From assembly GCA_945881985.1 (NCBI GenBank), contig CAMCVL010000007.1:22860-86859 (forward strand): 64,000 nt of DNA, given 5' to 3'. The notes beneath the pieces are model-generated. The model made no database searches. It saw nothing but the letters and a program-made list of their open reading frames with translations, and was not told the DNA's origin. Position 1 is the stretch's first letter. Each line of letters begins with the position of its first letter. Made by a program: the position numbers and the translations under genes. Below are positions 9,010 through 17,393 of the stretch, piece after piece. The stretch is from Rickettsia typhi. Lineage in GTDB: Bacteria; Pseudomonadota; Alphaproteobacteria; Rickettsiales; Deianiraeaceae.

Positions 9010-9285
9010 ATGACAATTCAAAATATAGTAAAAATTGCCAAAATACACATTGCAAGCGAGGAGCAAGAGTGTTTTGAAACATCGGTTTCAACCGTTGTAA
9101 ACTGGGTATCTAAGGCTATTCTTGCTGATACAGAGAATGCAAAACCTATGTTTCATGTAACAAAACCTACAACCAATGAGTATCGTAGTGATGATAGTCC
9201 TGTTGCCAGCACTCAGCAAGATTTGCTTGCCAACAATAAAGGGGCGGCCGATGGATTTTTTGCAACTAAACTTATTGTATCTTAG
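9010..9285 (+). CDS. gatC: Asp-tRNA(Asn)/Glu-tRNA(Gln) amidotransferase subunit C
   Basis: Small GatCAB subunit that holds GatA and GatB together during conversion of mischarged Glu-tRNA(Gln)/Asp-tRNA(Asn). The 91 residues show the family order: KIAKIHIASEEQ at the N-terminus, NWVSKAILADTENAKPMFHV in the middle (family: DT..V.PM.H), RSDD, and the C-terminal NNKGAADGFFATKLIVS (family: NAP...dgfF.VPKV). gatA and gatB are not adjacent. A downstream barrel gene follows after 25 bases. Confidence 0.88.
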   Translation: MTIQNIVKIAKIHIASEEQECFETSVSTVVNWVSKAILADTENAKPMFHVTKPTTNEYRSDDSPVASTQQDLLANNKGAADGFFATKLIVS

Positions 9286-9310
9286 TTATTTTTGTTTCGT
9301 ATAAAGTAGT

Positions 9311-9967
9311 ATGTTAATTAAAAAAAAATATCGTAAAGCTTACAAAAAATCTAGCTTTTTAAGACCCGTTAAGCTATTTTTAATTGTATTTATCACCTTT
9401 TTTGCTTGCTGGCAGAGCTCTTTTGCCTTAGTTACCGGAGCTATAGGTTTGTTTGTTAAGCCATATGCAACTGTGTCCCTTGCAGATTACTCGGATGGTA
9501 ATTCACGAGAGTTAAACAAATATCCTTCAAACACAAAGCTTGCTTTTGGTATAAGGGCAGTGGGTCTTGCAAGTATTGAGGCCGATTATTCAAATTTTAG
9601 GGTTTCAAAATATCAGTCCACCCTAAGCCCGGGTTTAAGCCAGTTTAAAACGGATGGTATAAGTAAGTCTACATATGATGTTGAAAACTACGGAATAGCC
9701 CTTCATTTAAACCTACCAATTATCCGTTTGCTTGGCAACGGGCTTGAAACAGTAATAGGCGGCGGCACAACAACCCTTAGCTACAAGGATACGCAAACTG
9801 GCGTTAAGCTAAAATCAACAAGTCCTAAGATTACCGCTGGGCTTAGATTTATTTTTTTAAATAAGTTTGCAGCTACCGCAACTGTTGATGTATTGACCAA
9901 AAAACATCCTCTTGCCAAGTCAAATCCTGTTGTTTCAAGCCTTGGATTTACATATCTTTTTTGGTAA
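9311..9967 (+). CDS. Exported outer-membrane beta-barrel protein
   Basis: 218 residues with a basic N-terminus, a hydrophobic core (residues about 21-34) and a likely signal-peptidase site after SSFA at residue 39. The rest consists of alternating short strands, and the last strand SLGFTYLFW ends in an aromatic residue, the usual BAM recognition signal. It probably forms a small eight-strand barrel of the surface-antigen type (compare Rickettsiales OmpW/Omp25-like proteins). No enzymatic motif is visible. It follows gatC by 25 bases. Confidence 0.7.
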   Translation: MLIKKKYRKAYKKSSFLRPVKLFLIVFITFFACWQSSFALVTGAIGLFVKPYATVSLADYSDGNSRELNKYPSNTKLAFGIRAVGLASIEADYSNFRVSKYQSTLSPGLSQFKTDGISKSTYDVENYGIALHLNLPIIRLLGNGLETVIGGGTTTLSYKDTQTGVKLKSTSPKITAGLRFIFLNKFAATATVDVLTKKHPLAKSNPVVSSLGFTYLFW

Positions 9968-9978
9968 TTTTTTTAATA

Positions 9979-10260
9979 ATGCAAAATTCACAAAGGCTGC
10001 AACAGCTTAAGTTAAACAAAGTCTACAACATCAATCTAAGCGAGTGCGATTTAAATTTTGTCAACTTAATTAGTAAATATTCTGCAAGTTTAAACCGTGA
10101 TGCCGATGGTGAGATCAAAACGCTTAAAATGAAATTAATATCCAAAACTTTGCTTTCTGGCACATATAAAATTAATATTTTAAGTAACGATCTTACAAGT
10201 CAGGGTATTTTTATTGCATCATCTGATGTGCTTAAGAATGTTAAATTTTACGAGATATAA
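9979..10260 (+). CDS. Small hypothetical protein
   Basis: A 93-residue protein not recognised. It begins at the ATG 11 bases after the barrel gene; a TTG at 9961 would extend it by six residues. It has no signal peptide or membrane helix. The sequence alternates short beta-like stretches (KLNKVYNINL, LKMKLISKTL, TYKINILSNDL), suggesting a small beta-rich fold. It may be cotranscribed with the barrel gene upstream and the ArsC-like gene downstream. Confidence 0.5.
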   Translation: MQNSQRLQQLKLNKVYNINLSECDLNFVNLISKYSASLNRDADGEIKTLKMKLISKTLLSGTYKINILSNDLTSQGIFIASSDVLKNVKFYEI

Positions 10261-10298
10261 AAACTTTACAATATTCAATTTTGTTAATTTACTTTTTT

Positions 10299-10664
10299 AT
10301 GTCAGGTAATTTTACAATCTATCACTATCCAAAGTGTTCCACTAGCAATGCTGCACTTGCATTTTTACGCAGCAAAAACATAGAGCCAAAGATAATTCTT
10401 TACTGTGATACTGGGCTTGCAAAGGAGGAAGTTTGTTATTTAATGAGGCTCCTTAGCCTTGAAAAACCAAGCTCCCTTATTAAAAAAAACGGACTTACAT
10501 ACAGGCATTTGGGTCTAGCACATAAAAATCTATCGGATGAAGAAATGCTTGACACAATAATACAAAATCCAAAACTTTTACAAAGACCAATAATTATCTG
10601 TGGCGATAGGGCGATTATTGGTAAAAATGAAGATACAATTGCCAAAATGCTACAAAATTTATAA
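10299..10664 (+). CDS. ArsC/Spx/YffB-family thioredoxin-fold protein
   Basis: 122 residues with the ArsC-type arrangement. Near the N-terminus is IYHYPKCSTSNAAL with the single nucleophilic-type cysteine. There follows a helical middle and RPIIICGDRAIIG near the C-terminus, which carries the cis-proline motif RP(I/V) of arsenate reductases. Members either reduce arsenate with glutathione/glutaredoxin or have other thiol roles. No arsB, arsR or acr3 gene is near, so an arsenic function cannot be assumed. The ATG at 10299 is preferred over a TTG at 10281. Seven bases separate it from the next gene, a probable operon. Confidence 0.8.
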   Translation: MSGNFTIYHYPKCSTSNAALAFLRSKNIEPKIILYCDTGLAKEEVCYLMRLLSLEKPSSLIKKNGLTYRHLGLAHKNLSDEEMLDTIIQNPKLLQRPIIICGDRAIIGKNEDTIAKMLQNL

Positions 10665-10671
10665 TTTAAAA

Positions 10672-11259
10672 ATGTATTACACTTTATTTAAGCAGTACTC
10701 CGGATTTTTTGCAATTATCATAACTCTGATAGCCTTTACCCCCTATGTATTAAGCATTTTAACGGGCAAGACAAGACCTCATATCTTTACATGGGTTATT
10801 TGGTCTTCGGCAACTTTAACTGTATTTTTTGCAGAGCTATCTAGCGGGGCGGGAATTGGATGTTGGTCAATAGGTTTATCGGGTTGTATTAGTGGATTTA
10901 TAGCAATGCTATCCTTTGTAAAAAGGTGTGACAAAAATATTTCAAAATCCGATTGGGTATGTTTTTTGTCTGGCATGCTTGCAATTCCAGTATGGGTTGC
11001 TACAAAAGACCCTCTATGGGCGGTTTTACTTTTAACCGCCATAGATGTTACTGGCTATGTTCCAACAATCAAAAAAGTAATTAAAGACCCTTATAGCGAC
11101 AGCGTTTCAATGTTTACATTAACATCCCTGAGGAATGTATTTTCTATCATTGCTCTTGATGAGAAAATTTTAACAAATATCATTTTTCAAGCCGCAACCA
11201 TTGCTGGCAATTTGATAGTTGTTGCAATTATCATAAGGCAAAAAAGCAAATTAAGATAA
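10672..11259 (+). CDS. Polytopic membrane protein, SemiSWEET/PQ-loop-like in layout
   Basis: 195 residues with about six hydrophobic segments (for example FFAIIITLIAFTPYVLSIL, WAVLLLTAIDVTGYVP and IAGNLIVVAIII). The two halves look alike: a P-Y-V/V-P-T turn after a first helix, then a helix that starts after a charged loop (GKTRPHIFTWVIW in the first half, DPYSDSVSMFTL in the second). That twofold layout is like PQ-loop/SWEET transporters, but no canonical PQ pair is seen. Function unknown; it follows the ArsC-like gene closely. I choose the ATG at 10672 because upstream codons overlap the preceding gene. Confidence 0.6.
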   Translation: MYYTLFKQYSGFFAIIITLIAFTPYVLSILTGKTRPHIFTWVIWSSATLTVFFAELSSGAGIGCWSIGLSGCISGFIAMLSFVKRCDKNISKSDWVCFLSGMLAIPVWVATKDPLWAVLLLTAIDVTGYVPTIKKVIKDPYSDSVSMFTLTSLRNVFSIIALDEKILTNIIFQAATIAGNLIVVAIIIRQKSKLR

Positions 11260-11434
11260 AGGCAATTTAAGGATTTTTGCTGCTGCAACAATGAACTTTT
11301 AAATCCTATTTTTGTAATTAAATTACATTTAGCAAAAGTTGTTAAGGCTGCACAGAGGGTTTGTTGCAGATCTTTAAAAACTGGCACATATAATTAACTT
11401 AAGAGGTAGCCTTAACTTAGTTTATTACTAAAAC

Positions 11435-13267
11435 TTATCTCCGACGCCCCCTTTTATTATCATTGTCTTCTTTTTCTTTTTCTTTTTGTTGTTTTTTAAG
11501 TGCATCAATTTCACTTTGTTTAAGTTCCTCTTTCGGTTCATTTTTTTGTTCCTCCTCTTGGTTTGCCATTGTTTGGTTTGCCATTGTGCCTAGCCTGCTT
11601 GGATTGTCATCGTTAGTTTTTTGTCTCTTTGCATTGTTATTGCCATCTAGTGGCGGATTTTCTGGCGGTCTTTTTCCAAGGACTGTATTAAGGACTGGAT
11701 TGCTAGTGTTGTTGAGCTCACTGCTACTTTCTTCGTTTTCACTTGATGAATATTTTTCTGTTGTTAGACGTCGTCTTTTATTTTCTTCCTCTCCGTATTC
11801 CTCTCCGTATTCATTCTCCTCTTCTTCTCCATATTCCTCTTCGTATTCATGCTCCTCTTCTTCTCCCTCTTCATGTTCTTTATAAAGTTCAATGTCATTG
11901 CCATCTTCATCAATGATGTTAACGCCCTTCTTTTTTAATTTCTCTAGTGTTTTTTTGCTGTCTTCGTCTAAGGAGTCTGCACAATCTTGGTCAATAATAA
12001 GGGTTTTTAAATTTGGTAATTTTAAAATATTGGAGTGAATAGATTTAATACAATCGTTACCAGATATATCAAGATATTCTAAATTTTGAAAGCGTTCAAT
12101 GTCTGCATCAATCGCACTTACATACACGCCTGACACATTAAGTATTTTTACTGTTGAAAAACCATTTTTATAAAGTTGTGTAAAAAGATCATTATTTTCT
12201 TCTATGCCAATATCGCTAAGCGCGGCAATATCTAATATTGTTAATTTAGAACCGGATTTAAAGTCCTCGTCAAAAGGATAGATGTTAAGTCCTCTAATTT
12301 GCAACTCTTCTAAAGCTTCTGGTAATTGTGCAATAATATTTATATTGTCATTATCGTTTAATTTTAGTATCTTTAGATTTTTGTAAGCTGACGCATTTTG
12401 TTCGTTAAATTCTCCAATATCATTTCTAGACATATCTAGCTCTTCAATTTTATCGCATCCATCAAAGACAGGAATATTTTTAAATTCATTATAACTTAAA
12501 TCCAGAGTTTTTAATTGTGTAAAAGCCGAAATATCAGGCAATTCTTCTAGTTTGTTGTATGATAGATTAAGTATTTTCACCTTTGCAAGTTTAGGTGCAA
12601 AAGCTTGGTCATTAAATACTTCGTTTAACACAGATAATACTTCATTGCCGTCAAACCCATCGGCTCCAAAGCCCGAAAGGTCAAGCTCTCTATTGTTGCA
12701 TTCATTTATTCTTTTTTTTATTTCTTTTATGCAATCTTCTTTGTATTGCATTTTCGCTGCTTTTTTTGCATTTAAATACTTGAGTGTTATAGATTTTATT
12801 TCCGCCTCAATCCTTTTGTCTTGTTTAGGCTCTTCTTCAAAATCAAAAATATCTGTATTCTCTATCTGTTTTCCATTAACAACCGGCAATTCTTCTATAT
12901 CATTACCGATTAATTTTATTCTATTTAAACTTTGAAACGCCGAAATATCAGGCATTCTGTATAGTTTGTTGTATGATAGATTAAGTATTTTCACCTTTGC
13001 AAGCTTATCTGCAAAAGTAGAGCCTTTAAATACCTCGTTTAAAACAAATGCTACCTCATCTTTGTCAAACTCATCGGCTCCAAAGCCCGAAAGGTCAAGT
13101 TCTTCATTGCTGCATTCATTTATTCTTTTTATTATTTCGTTTTTTATACAAGTTTTGTATTCTATACTGCAGTTTTCATTGTGTTCTTTGAGTAATTTTT
13201 CATAGCCTTCTTTTTGAGAATCAAAGGGGTTAAGTAGTGTGTTGAGATCATCTTCTATACTTTCCAT
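11435..13267 (-). CDS. Leucine-rich-repeat protein with acidic and basic tail (candidate effector)
   Basis: About 610 residues. Two homologous blocks (residues about 47-120 and 187-262) each have a helical lead-in RINEC..ELDLSGFGAD, then VKILNLSYNKL and an LPDISAF-type turn. Further LRR-like units run to about residue 430. After this comes a glutamate/tyrosine-rich stretch (about 464-496) and a disordered tail with three basic clusters: NKRRR near 497, AKRQK near 546 and KRGRRR at the extreme C-terminus. There is no signal peptide. LRR, acidic and nuclear-localisation-like features are typical of proteins that act inside eukaryotic cells, but no secretion signal can be proven. The start is the ATG at 13267; an upstream start adds 11 hydrophobic residues. 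It stands alone on the minus strand. Confidence 0.75.
   Translation of the reverse strand: MESIEDDLNTLLNPFDSQKEGYEKLLKEHNENCSIEYKTCIKNEIIKRINECSNEELDLSGFGADEFDKDEVAFVLNEVFKGSTFADKLAKVKILNLSYNKLYRMPDISAFQSLNRIKLIGNDIEELPVVNGKQIENTDIFDFEEEPKQDKRIEAEIKSITLKYLNAKKAAKMQYKEDCIKEIKKRINECNNRELDLSGFGADGFDGNEVLSVLNEVFNDQAFAPKLAKVKILNLSYNKLEELPDISAFTQLKTLDLSYNEFKNIPVFDGCDKIEELDMSRNDIGEFNEQNASAYKNLKILKLNDNDNINIIAQLPEALEELQIRGLNIYPFDEDFKSGSKLTILDIAALSDIGIEENNDLFTQLYKNGFSTVKILNVSGVYVSAIDADIERFQNLEYLDISGNDCIKSIHSNILKLPNLKTLIIDQDCADSLDEDSKKTLEKLKKKGVNIIDEDGNDIELYKEHEEGEEEEHEYEEEYGEEEENEYGEEYGEEENKRRRLTTEKYSSSENEESSSELNNTSNPVLNTVLGKRPPENPPLDGNNNAKRQKTNDDNPSRLGTMANQTMANQEEEQKNEPKEELKQSEIDALKKQQKEKEKEDNDNKRGRRR
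12525..12712 (-). repeat. Intragenic duplication in the LRR gene, copy B
   Basis: This 188-base segment is a close copy of 12939-13125 within the same gene. The two share long identical runs, for example around the ELDLSGFGAD and KILNLSYNKL codons, with scattered substitutions between. This is a recent internal expansion of the repeat domain. Confidence 0.85.
12939..13125 (-). repeat. Intragenic duplication in the LRR gene, copy A
   Basis: Partner of the copy at 12525-12712. The copies lie 414 bases apart, a multiple of three, so the repeat unit could expand or contract without a frameshift. Confidence 0.85.
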
Positions 13268-13623
13268 ATCTGAAATTAATAAATAATATTTAATTAACAA
13301 ATGAAATAAATTAGATAAATTTTAGTCATTTGGCAAAATTGTAAAATAAAATATTTATTAAGCAAGGAAATTTTTTTTTTAATATAAAACATGTATTATT
13401 AAGTTATACTATTTCTTTTTGTAAAAAAATCTTTGATATAAACTTACAGAAAAAATAAAATATTGCTTAAGCTATTTTACAAAAGTAAAAACAATATTTG
13501 TGAGGAGCTCCTAATCTTACAATCTTTTAAACAATTAGGCATTAGGGGTTTTTTATGCTTATTTTGCAGAGGAATTTTTTTGCAAAGTTTGCAATTGTTT
13601 ATTTCAACTTTTATTTAGTTATT

Positions 13624-14646
13624 ATGACTGACCTAAACTTAAACCAAGATGGATTTGTATCTAAAAACGAATTTGTTAGCTTTCAAAACAATCTTGACAA
13701 AAAATTTAGCGAACTTGAAACATCAAAAACCGCAAACACTAAGGATGGGCTTTTTGAAGTTAAATCATCAGCTACAGACGCCAGCATGAACAACTTTATT
13801 GTAAGCGGTAAGACGGATGGTCTTGAAGTTAAGTCCTCTTTTAGCGGGGGGCAGCAGGTTTTAATGAGCCAGCAATCCGAGGCGCAGGTTAACTCCTTAG
13901 TTCAAAGAACCAGTGTGGTAAGAAAGCTTGCAAGCAATATTACAATTTCTAACGACTCCTTTGAGGTTGTCTACGAGGATATTAATAATGCTGCAGCTTG
14001 GGGGACAATTTTAAACAATTCCCCTGTCAAAAAAAAGCTTATCAGAACTCACGAGCTTATGGTGCAGCCAAAGGCAACTCAAAAGTTTTTGGAAGATGCA
14101 GGTAGCGGTGCGGAGAGTTTTATGTATGTTAAAATTGCGGATGCATTTTCTCGTGCCGAAAACAAATCTTTTTTAACAGGGCAGGGCGAGGATATGCCAA
14201 GAGGTATCCTAACTTACGACGAGCAGAATATTGAAAGAATTCACAAATCTTTTGATGTAGATGCAATTGAAGCCCTTGTTGGCTCCTTGCCGGACATCTA
14301 TCTTGAAGGAGCGTGCCTGCTTATGAACCGCCGCACCGAGCAGATTATAAAAAATCTGAAAGATGCAAGGGGGCAGTTTATCTATCAGGCGGCTAACGGG
14401 GCGGCTAATGCAAGCTTGCTTGGTTATCCTATCTACACAACGCAGGATATGCCTGATGCATCATCTGGCAAAACCCCGATAATCTTTGCAAACTTTACAT
14501 ATGGTTATCAAGTTGTTGACAAAACAAATATCCTCCTTGCAAGGGACGAACTTACAGAAAAGCCTTTTGTTAAGTTTTATGCCCTTAAAAAGCTCGGCGG
14601 GGATGTTATTAACGGTGATGCTATTAAAATCTTGCAGGTTGCTTAG
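13624..14646 (+). CDS. HK97-family phage/GTA major capsid protein
   Basis: About 340 residues. The N-terminal 90 are charged and helical like a scaffold region. The rest shows the HK97 order: QRTSVVRKLAS (N-arm), then PVKKKLIRTHELMVQPKATQKFLEDAG (spine/E-loop region, family MYAYPxAT), SRAENKSFLTGQGEDMPRGIL, MNRRTEQIIKNLKDARGQFIYQ and LLGYPIYTTQDMPD. This matches capsid proteins of gene transfer agents and related siphophages. No portal or prohead protease gene is adjacent. The ATG at 13624 fits the domain start; 23 hydrophobic residues encoded upstream are unlikely. The 13301-13554 gap is AT-rich with a palindrome gaggagctcc at 13502 and no other gene. Confidence 0.85.
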   Translation: MTDLNLNQDGFVSKNEFVSFQNNLDKKFSELETSKTANTKDGLFEVKSSATDASMNNFIVSGKTDGLEVKSSFSGGQQVLMSQQSEAQVNSLVQRTSVVRKLASNITISNDSFEVVYEDINNAAAWGTILNNSPVKKKLIRTHELMVQPKATQKFLEDAGSGAESFMYVKIADAFSRAENKSFLTGQGEDMPRGILTYDEQNIERIHKSFDVDAIEALVGSLPDIYLEGACLLMNRRTEQIIKNLKDARGQFIYQAANGAANASLLGYPIYTTQDMPDASSGKTPIIFANFTYGYQVVDKTNILLARDELTEKPFVKFYALKKLGGDVINGDAIKILQVA

Positions 14647-14686
14647 TGTCTGTAGGGGGTAAATTTTAATTTTTTATACAAGTAAT

Positions 14687-15316
14687 ATGCAAGCAAGCAA
14701 TAATAATTTTTTAAACATTAGATTTTTGCAAAAAGTGCCCTTTGGCACCGAGTTTGCCATGGATGCGGGCGTGAATATCTTTGCCTCCCGCGGGGGAGCG
14801 GAGGTGCGTAGCTTTAGCTCTTTGCCGCCTAAAAGGAGGTATAAAATATTTTTAAACAAGTTAAAACAAGAGGAGGTAAGCGAGCTTTTTAGCTTTTTTT
14901 ACCTTGTGGGCGGCAGCTTAAAAAGCTTTAGATTTAGGGATGTAACCGATTGCACGGCAAGCGATGAGCTTTTGGTGCCGCTAGGGCAGGATGGTTTTAG
15001 CTTTAGGCTTGCTAAGTCTTATTTTTTAAACAACGAGCAGGGGCAGGCATTTAGCTTTACAAGGCTTATTACAAAGCCTGTGGAGCAAAGCCTTGTGCTT
15101 AAGAATGTAAAATTAAATAGCATTTTAACCGATTACACCTTGGATGCAAACACCGGCACGATAACCTTTGCCACAAAGCAAGATGTTAAAAATCTTAGTG
15201 CAAGCTTTACTTTTGACGCCTGCGTGCGTTTTGATACGCCAAGCCTTTGTCTTAAGTATCTTGACACTGGTTTTGAGCAAAGCGGCGAGCTTGTTCTTGT
15301 AGAGGTTGAGTCCTAG
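14687..15316 (+). CDS. DUF2460 phage/GTA tail protein
   Basis: 209 residues matching the DUF2460 family (GTA gene 12 type), a distal-tail component next to the hub and tape-measure genes in complete clusters. Visible consensus: FLQKVPFGTEFAMDAG, then GAEVRSFSSLPPKRRYKIFL (family: G.E.R...W...R..Y.v) and FFYLVGGSLKSFRFRDVTD (family: FF..R.G....FRF.D..D). In complete GTA clusters it lies many genes away from the capsid gene, but here it is 40 bases downstream of it. That means the intervening head and tail genes were lost or moved elsewhere. Confidence 0.83.
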   Translation: MQASNNNFLNIRFLQKVPFGTEFAMDAGVNIFASRGGAEVRSFSSLPPKRRYKIFLNKLKQEEVSELFSFFYLVGGSLKSFRFRDVTDCTASDELLVPLGQDGFSFRLAKSYFLNNEQGQAFSFTRLITKPVEQSLVLKNVKLNSILTDYTLDANTGTITFATKQDVKNLSASFTFDACVRFDTPSLCLKYLDTGFEQSGELVLVEVES

Positions 15317-15343
15317 AGCTTTTACTAAGCCCAGACGATACTA

Positions 15344-15510
15344 ACAACCCCGCCTGCTAGGCTAAAGCCTAGCCTCCTCCTATGTTAGGGGAGGTTTGCT
15401 AGAGGTAGTCCACCCTCTCCCCTTTAAGGAGGTCAAGAGATAGTCCCTCCCCTTTTAGGGGTGCCAAGAGATAGCTCCTCCCCTTTTAGGGGAGGTTGGG
15501 TGGGGTATTT
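15344..15510. repeat. Intergenic palindromic repeat element, copy 1
   Basis: A C-rich element made of short palindromes. It holds gctaggctaaagcctagc followed by several units of the form ctccccttttaggggagg, and ends with gttgggtggggtattt. The same composition and end sequence occur at 30405-30570 and 34298-34570. It fills the gap between the DUF2460 and terminase genes. It is a non-coding dispersed repeat family; its mobility and function are unknown. Confidence 0.8.
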
Positions 15511-15583
15511 AAACAAACACTTATTCCTTACGCTCCCTTTGGGGTGAGGGTTTTAAACATTTTAGTATTATTTTAAGCCGATT

Positions 15584-17305
15584 ATGCCTTTTTTTCAAAA
15601 TAATCAAGATGCAAAGAATCTAGACCCCCACATCAAAGAGGTATTTTGCGATGCGGTGCGAAAGTTTGAAAGCAGGGCGAGCGAGTTTTGTAATTTAGAA
15701 TACATTATAGAAGAATCTTTTTTGGAGCTTAACCCCGGTATTGACTTCTTGCCAAATTGGCACATAGAGGCGATAGCTAAAACGCTGGAGCTTGTTGCAA
15801 AGGGGGAGCTTAAAAGGGTGGTGATTTGCATGCCGCCAAGATACCTAAAGTCGCACTGCGTAAATGTTGCATTTAGTTTGTGGCTTTTAGGTAGGTATCC
15901 GCACAAAAAAATTATATCGGCAAGTTATAATCAGCAGCTTAGCAATAACTTTTTAAATCAGGTAAAGCGGGTGATGCAGAGCGATTGGTATAAAAGGCTC
16001 TTTCCGGATACTAAGATTACAAAAAACACGGGGCTTAAAAACAAGATATGCACAGAGCAAAAAGGCTTTAGATTTGCAACCTCAATTAATGGTACGCTAA
16101 CAGGGGAGGGGGCGGATATTTTGATAGCCGATGACCCGCAAAAGCCTGTTGACATTGTAAGCAAGAGGTCGCGTGAAAGGGTGCAGGAGTGGTTTAGGGG
16201 CAGTTTTATGTCTAGGCTTAATAGCAAAAAAAACGGGGCGGTGGTTGTGGTGATGCAAAGATTGCACTGCGACGACCTCGTGGGACACATAATAGAGCGC
16301 GACAAACGCAAGGAATGGTTTGTGTTAAACCTAGAGCTTGTGACGCCAGAGGAAAGGGAAATTATCATTAAAAATAAAAATTACTATCACTACAAAAGGC
16401 CGGCGGGGCATATTCTGCACGAGGCAAGAGATGGTATTGAAGAGATTGAGGCTCTAAAATACGATGTAGGTGAGGATATTTTTATGGCACAGTATCAGCA
16501 AAACCCGCAGTCGCAGGATGGCACGGTTATCAAAAAGTCTTGGATAAAGCCTTACGAAGAGCCGGAGGTGCAAGTGCCAAAGAGCGAGAAGGAGTATTTT
16601 ATCTCCATTGATGCAGCGGTTAAGGCTGGGGCAAGTAACGACTACACGGCTATATCCATCTGGTATAGGTTTAAAGACCCCGACCCAGAGGCATTAAAAA
16701 AACATCTTGCCCTCAAGCGGCAGGAGGCAATTAAAAATAATATTTTTTACGAGGACGAAGCGGAGAAAATAGGCAAATGGAGCAAGGCTGGGGCGGAGGC
16801 TGTTACAAGGCTTGGGCTTGGGGGTATTTTAAGCGAGCTTAAAGTGCCGCAGTTTAATCTTAATCCAACAAATCAAGATTTGTTCTTGGAGGAGGTGATT
16901 AACCAAAAGCTAAGCTATCCGCAAATTGTGTGTCTTGTGTGTGAGCTTATTGCAAAATATGGGCCTCTTGCGGTGATAATTGAGGATGCAGCCTCGGGTG
17001 CCCAGCTAATACAGCACCTGCAGCACGCGGTAAGGGTGCCGGTGTTTGGCAGGGTGCCAACAAGTTCTAAGCAGCTAAGGCTAACCTTTGCATCTTATTT
17101 TTTTGAAAAGGGGCGTATAAACATCAACGCCGCCATGCATGAATATAAAAATGTCGTGCATCAACTAACGCAGTTCCCTAGTGTTAAGCACGATGACATT
17201 TGCGACTCGGTGTCTATGTTTGTCAACTGGTTTTACGAGTTTTACGCAGACGAAATTAAAAAACGCAGCCTTGCCAATAAAACAGGCGAAATAAGGGGGT
17301 TGTAG
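15584..17305 (+). CDS. Phage terminase large subunit
   Basis: 573-residue packaging motor. The ATPase domain has a Walker-A-like VVICMPPRYLKSH (about residues 81-93; usual PPRxGKS, here LKS), a motif KIISASYNQQL, the TGEGADILIADDP Walker B and the coupling motif VVVVMQRLHCDD. The C-terminal nuclease domain carries FISIDAAVKAG (first acidic residue), VIIEDAASG and KHDDICDSVSMFVNWF (last acidic residues). It resembles the psiM2/Terminase_6C group common in Rickettsiales. In GTAs and phages it precedes portal and capsid; here it is last, so the order is permuted. The lysine of the P-loop is kept and the glycine replaced. Confidence 0.9.
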   Translation: MPFFQNNQDAKNLDPHIKEVFCDAVRKFESRASEFCNLEYIIEESFLELNPGIDFLPNWHIEAIAKTLELVAKGELKRVVICMPPRYLKSHCVNVAFSLWLLGRYPHKKIISASYNQQLSNNFLNQVKRVMQSDWYKRLFPDTKITKNTGLKNKICTEQKGFRFATSINGTLTGEGADILIADDPQKPVDIVSKRSRERVQEWFRGSFMSRLNSKKNGAVVVVMQRLHCDDLVGHIIERDKRKEWFVLNLELVTPEEREIIIKNKNYYHYKRPAGHILHEARDGIEEIEALKYDVGEDIFMAQYQQNPQSQDGTVIKKSWIKPYEEPEVQVPKSEKEYFISIDAAVKAGASNDYTAISIWYRFKDPDPEALKKHLALKRQEAIKNNIFYEDEAEKIGKWSKAGAEAVTRLGLGGILSELKVPQFNLNPTNQDLFLEEVINQKLSYPQIVCLVCELIAKYGPLAVIIEDAASGAQLIQHLQHAVRVPVFGRVPTSSKQLRLTFASYFFEKGRININAAMHEYKNVVHQLTQFPSVKHDDICDSVSMFVNWFYEFYADEIKKRSLANKTGEIRGL

Positions 17306-17393
17306 CAAAAAATCTTGTAAAGCTCTTGCAAAGTTTTGTAAAATCAAGTATTATACAGGGTAATTATTTTGTTAGCTATTTTTTTTGCAAGCC

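Noticed and set aside
10299..10664. Arsenate reductase with arsenic-resistance role
   Set aside because: The fold and motifs fit the family, but no ars genes are nearby; the annotation is kept to the family level.
11463..11885. Serine-rich plus-strand ORF under the LRR tail
   Set aside because: It is the antisense of the E/K-rich tail codons; composition is purely that of low-complexity complement, with no start signal or domain.
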